NCBI RefSeq assembly: GCF_003265345.1
Contig: NZ_QFWW01000020.1
Location: 373,566-437,565 of the forward strand
DNA: 64,000 nt
DNA from: Lentzea terrae
Lineage (GTDB): Bacteria > Actinomycetota > Actinomycetes > Mycobacteriales > Pseudonocardiaceae
Direction of reading: 5' to 3'
The translations under genes were made by a program, and so were the position numbers. The notes under the pieces were generated by a model. That model was given only the letters and a program-made list of their open reading frames with translations, had not been told where the DNA came from and searched no databases. Numbering within the stretch: position 1 is the stretch's first letter; each line of letters opens with the position of its first letter. Shown in pieces: positions 62,921-64,000 of this stretch.

Positions 62921-64000
62921 TCACTCAGCAGAACGTTCGGGGCCGGGCTCATCATCCCCGTCAGGTTGTGACGTATCCATTACGGGCGCCACCGAGCGGG
63001 CCTCGATGACCTCGCCCAGGTAGCGCAGGACGACGGCCACGGCGGCGGCCACCGGCACGGAGAAGAACGCGCCCGCGATGCCGTACAACGACGTACCCGC
63101 GGTGACGACCAGCAACACCACCGCCGCGTGCAGGCGCAGACCGCGCGACTGCAGGATGGGCTGCAGCACGTTGCCCTCGACCTGCTGCACCACGATGACG
63201 ATGATCAGCATGATGATCGCCGTGGTCAGCCCGTTGCTGACGAGCGCGACCAGCACCGCCAGCGCGCCCGCGATCAACGCGCCGATGATCGGGATGAAGC
63301 CGCCGAGGAACGTCAGCGCGGCCAGCGGAATGGCCAGCGGCACGCCGAGGATCACCAGGCCGAGCCCGATGAAGACCGCGTCGATCAGCGACACGACCGC
63401 CTGACTGCGGATGAACGAGCCGAGCGTCACCCAGATCCGCTCCAGCACGGTCGTGACGTGCTCGCCCGCCCGCTCGCCGATCAGCCCGCGCAGCCACGGC
63501 GTGAACCGCATGCCGTCCTTGACGAAGAAGAAGGCCAGCAGCAACGCCACCAGACCCGTCACCACTCCGGACGTCACCGCGCCCGCGCCGGTCAGCAACC
63601 CGTTCGCGATGGACCCGATACTCGACTTGATCTGCTCGACACCCTGGGCGATCAACCGGTCGAGGTCCGTGTCGCGCAGGTTGAACGGCGGCCCGGCCAC
63701 CCAGTCCTGCAGCTTCTGCACGGCCTCGGTGGCACTGTCGGCGATCTCCGGCACACCGGACGCGATCGACGACGCGATCGCCGCGATCACCCCTCCCAGC
63801 ACCGCGAGCCCGACGACCAGCACGATCGTCGCCGACAGCGCCGAGTTCAGCCCCTTCGACATCAGCCACCTGGCTGGCGGCCACAGCACGGTCGTGATCA
63901 GCAACCCCAGCAGCACGGGCATCACGACCACCCACAGCTGCCCGACCAGCCACGCGACCATCCAGAAGCCGAGCGCCGCCAGCGCCACCCGCAGACTCCA
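62921..64000 (-). CDS. AI-2E family (PerM/YdiK-like) membrane protein, N-terminus outside the window
   Basis: The frame continues through base 64000, so the start lies beyond the edge. The visible part (about 359 aa) has the AI-2E transporter layout: two hydrophobic segments at the N-terminus (FWMVAWLVGQLWVVVMPVLL), a third near 55-75, a soluble coiled region (about 80-150), then five helices with the family signature FLGGFIPIIGALIAGALAVL and VVQQVEGNVLQPIL. Members are eight-helix exporters or Na+/H+ antiporters; autoinducer export is one proposal only. The C-terminal tail is acidic. It is the first visible gene of the msrA/MOSC/deacetylase unit. Confidence 0.9.
   Translation of the reverse strand, partial: WSLRVALAALGFWMVAWLVGQLWVVVMPVLLGLLITTVLWPPARWLMSKGLNSALSATIVLVVGLAVLGGVIAAIASSIASGVPEIADSATEAVQKLQDWVAGPPFNLRDTDLDRLIAQGVEQIKSSIGSIANGLLTGAGAVTSGVVTGLVALLLAFFFVKDGMRFTPWLRGLIGERAGEHVTTVLERIWVTLGSFIRSQAVVSLIDAVFIGLGLVILGVPLAIPLAALTFLGGFIPIIGALIAGALAVLVALVSNGLTTAIIMLIIVIVVQQVEGNVLQPILQSRGLRLHAAVVLLVVTAGTSLYGIAGAFFSVPVAAAVAVVLRYLGEVIEARSVAPVMDTSQPDGDDEPGPERSAE

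Overview
The window is one contiguous piece of very GC-rich chromosome with dense genes, many GTG or TTG starts, many 1-4 base stop/start overlaps and several -10 hexamers (TANNNT) only 6-9 bases before a start codon, which suggests leaderless mRNAs. Gene families (HrdB/SigB-type sigma factor, NarL-type two-component pairs, SARP-free regulator/enzyme pairs, secreted subtilases, GH87 glucanases, an actinobacterial-type PRPP synthetase, a mersacidin-family lanthipeptide) point to a filamentous soil actinomycete. Pseudonocardiaceae (Lentzea/Saccharothrix-like) is my inference, not a result. No tRNA, rRNA, CRISPR array, transposase, integrase or phage gene was recognised.

Layout. 0.1-11.4 kb: membrane YdcF-like protein, two tiny conserved-looking proteins, a phosphotransferase, IclR/aldehyde dehydrogenase, a beta-lactamase-like hydrolase with a two-component pair, a TetR/MFS drug-efflux operon, a DUF427 protein and a PRPP synthetase with an altered PRPP loop. 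11.4-19 kb: secreted tripeptidyl-peptidase-like hydrolase, a superfamily 1 helicase, a kinase-like phosphotransferase and a subtilase. 19-24 kb: group 2 sigma factor, CNNM/CorC protein, RsbW-like ATPase and a DesK/DesR-like pair. 24-27.1 kb: a minimal class II lanthipeptide locus (LanM plus a 64-residue precursor) closed by a hairpin. 27-36 kb: two unknown proteins, a GntR/VOC divergent pair, P450/TetR, a large subtilase and a shortened S9 peptidase. 36-43.6 kb: two tandem GH87 alpha-1,3-glucanase-like enzymes with discoidin and CARDB modules. 43.6-51 kb: universal stress protein, lipoprotein, metallo-beta-lactamase-fold protein, reductase, esterase, neutral ceramidase, EamA exporter/LysR. 51-57 kb: macrolide-phosphotransferase-like gene, three tandem DUF1963-like genes, argG, a deletion-scarred deacetylase relic beside a MerR regulator. 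57-64 kb: iron-regulated siderophore-interacting protein, an NPP1-like protein, TetR with two SDR genes, polysaccharide deacetylase, MOSC protein, msrA and an AI-2E family membrane protein that runs off the end.

How it fits together. Much of the window encodes secreted attack on polymers (two subtilases, a secreted peptidase, GH87 glucanases aimed at fungal alpha-1,3-glucan, ceramidase, NPP1-like protein), alongside small regulator/target units in which the DNA shows a convincing operator: TetR/MFS, GntR/VOC, LysR/EamA, MerR/deacetylase relic, TetR/SDR and an IdeR-type iron box. The most unusual item is the LanM/LanA locus: the precursor core has three cysteines exactly seven residues apart, each of the first two followed by Thr-Asp, giving a tandem heptad, and no transporter or leader peptidase gene is adjacent.
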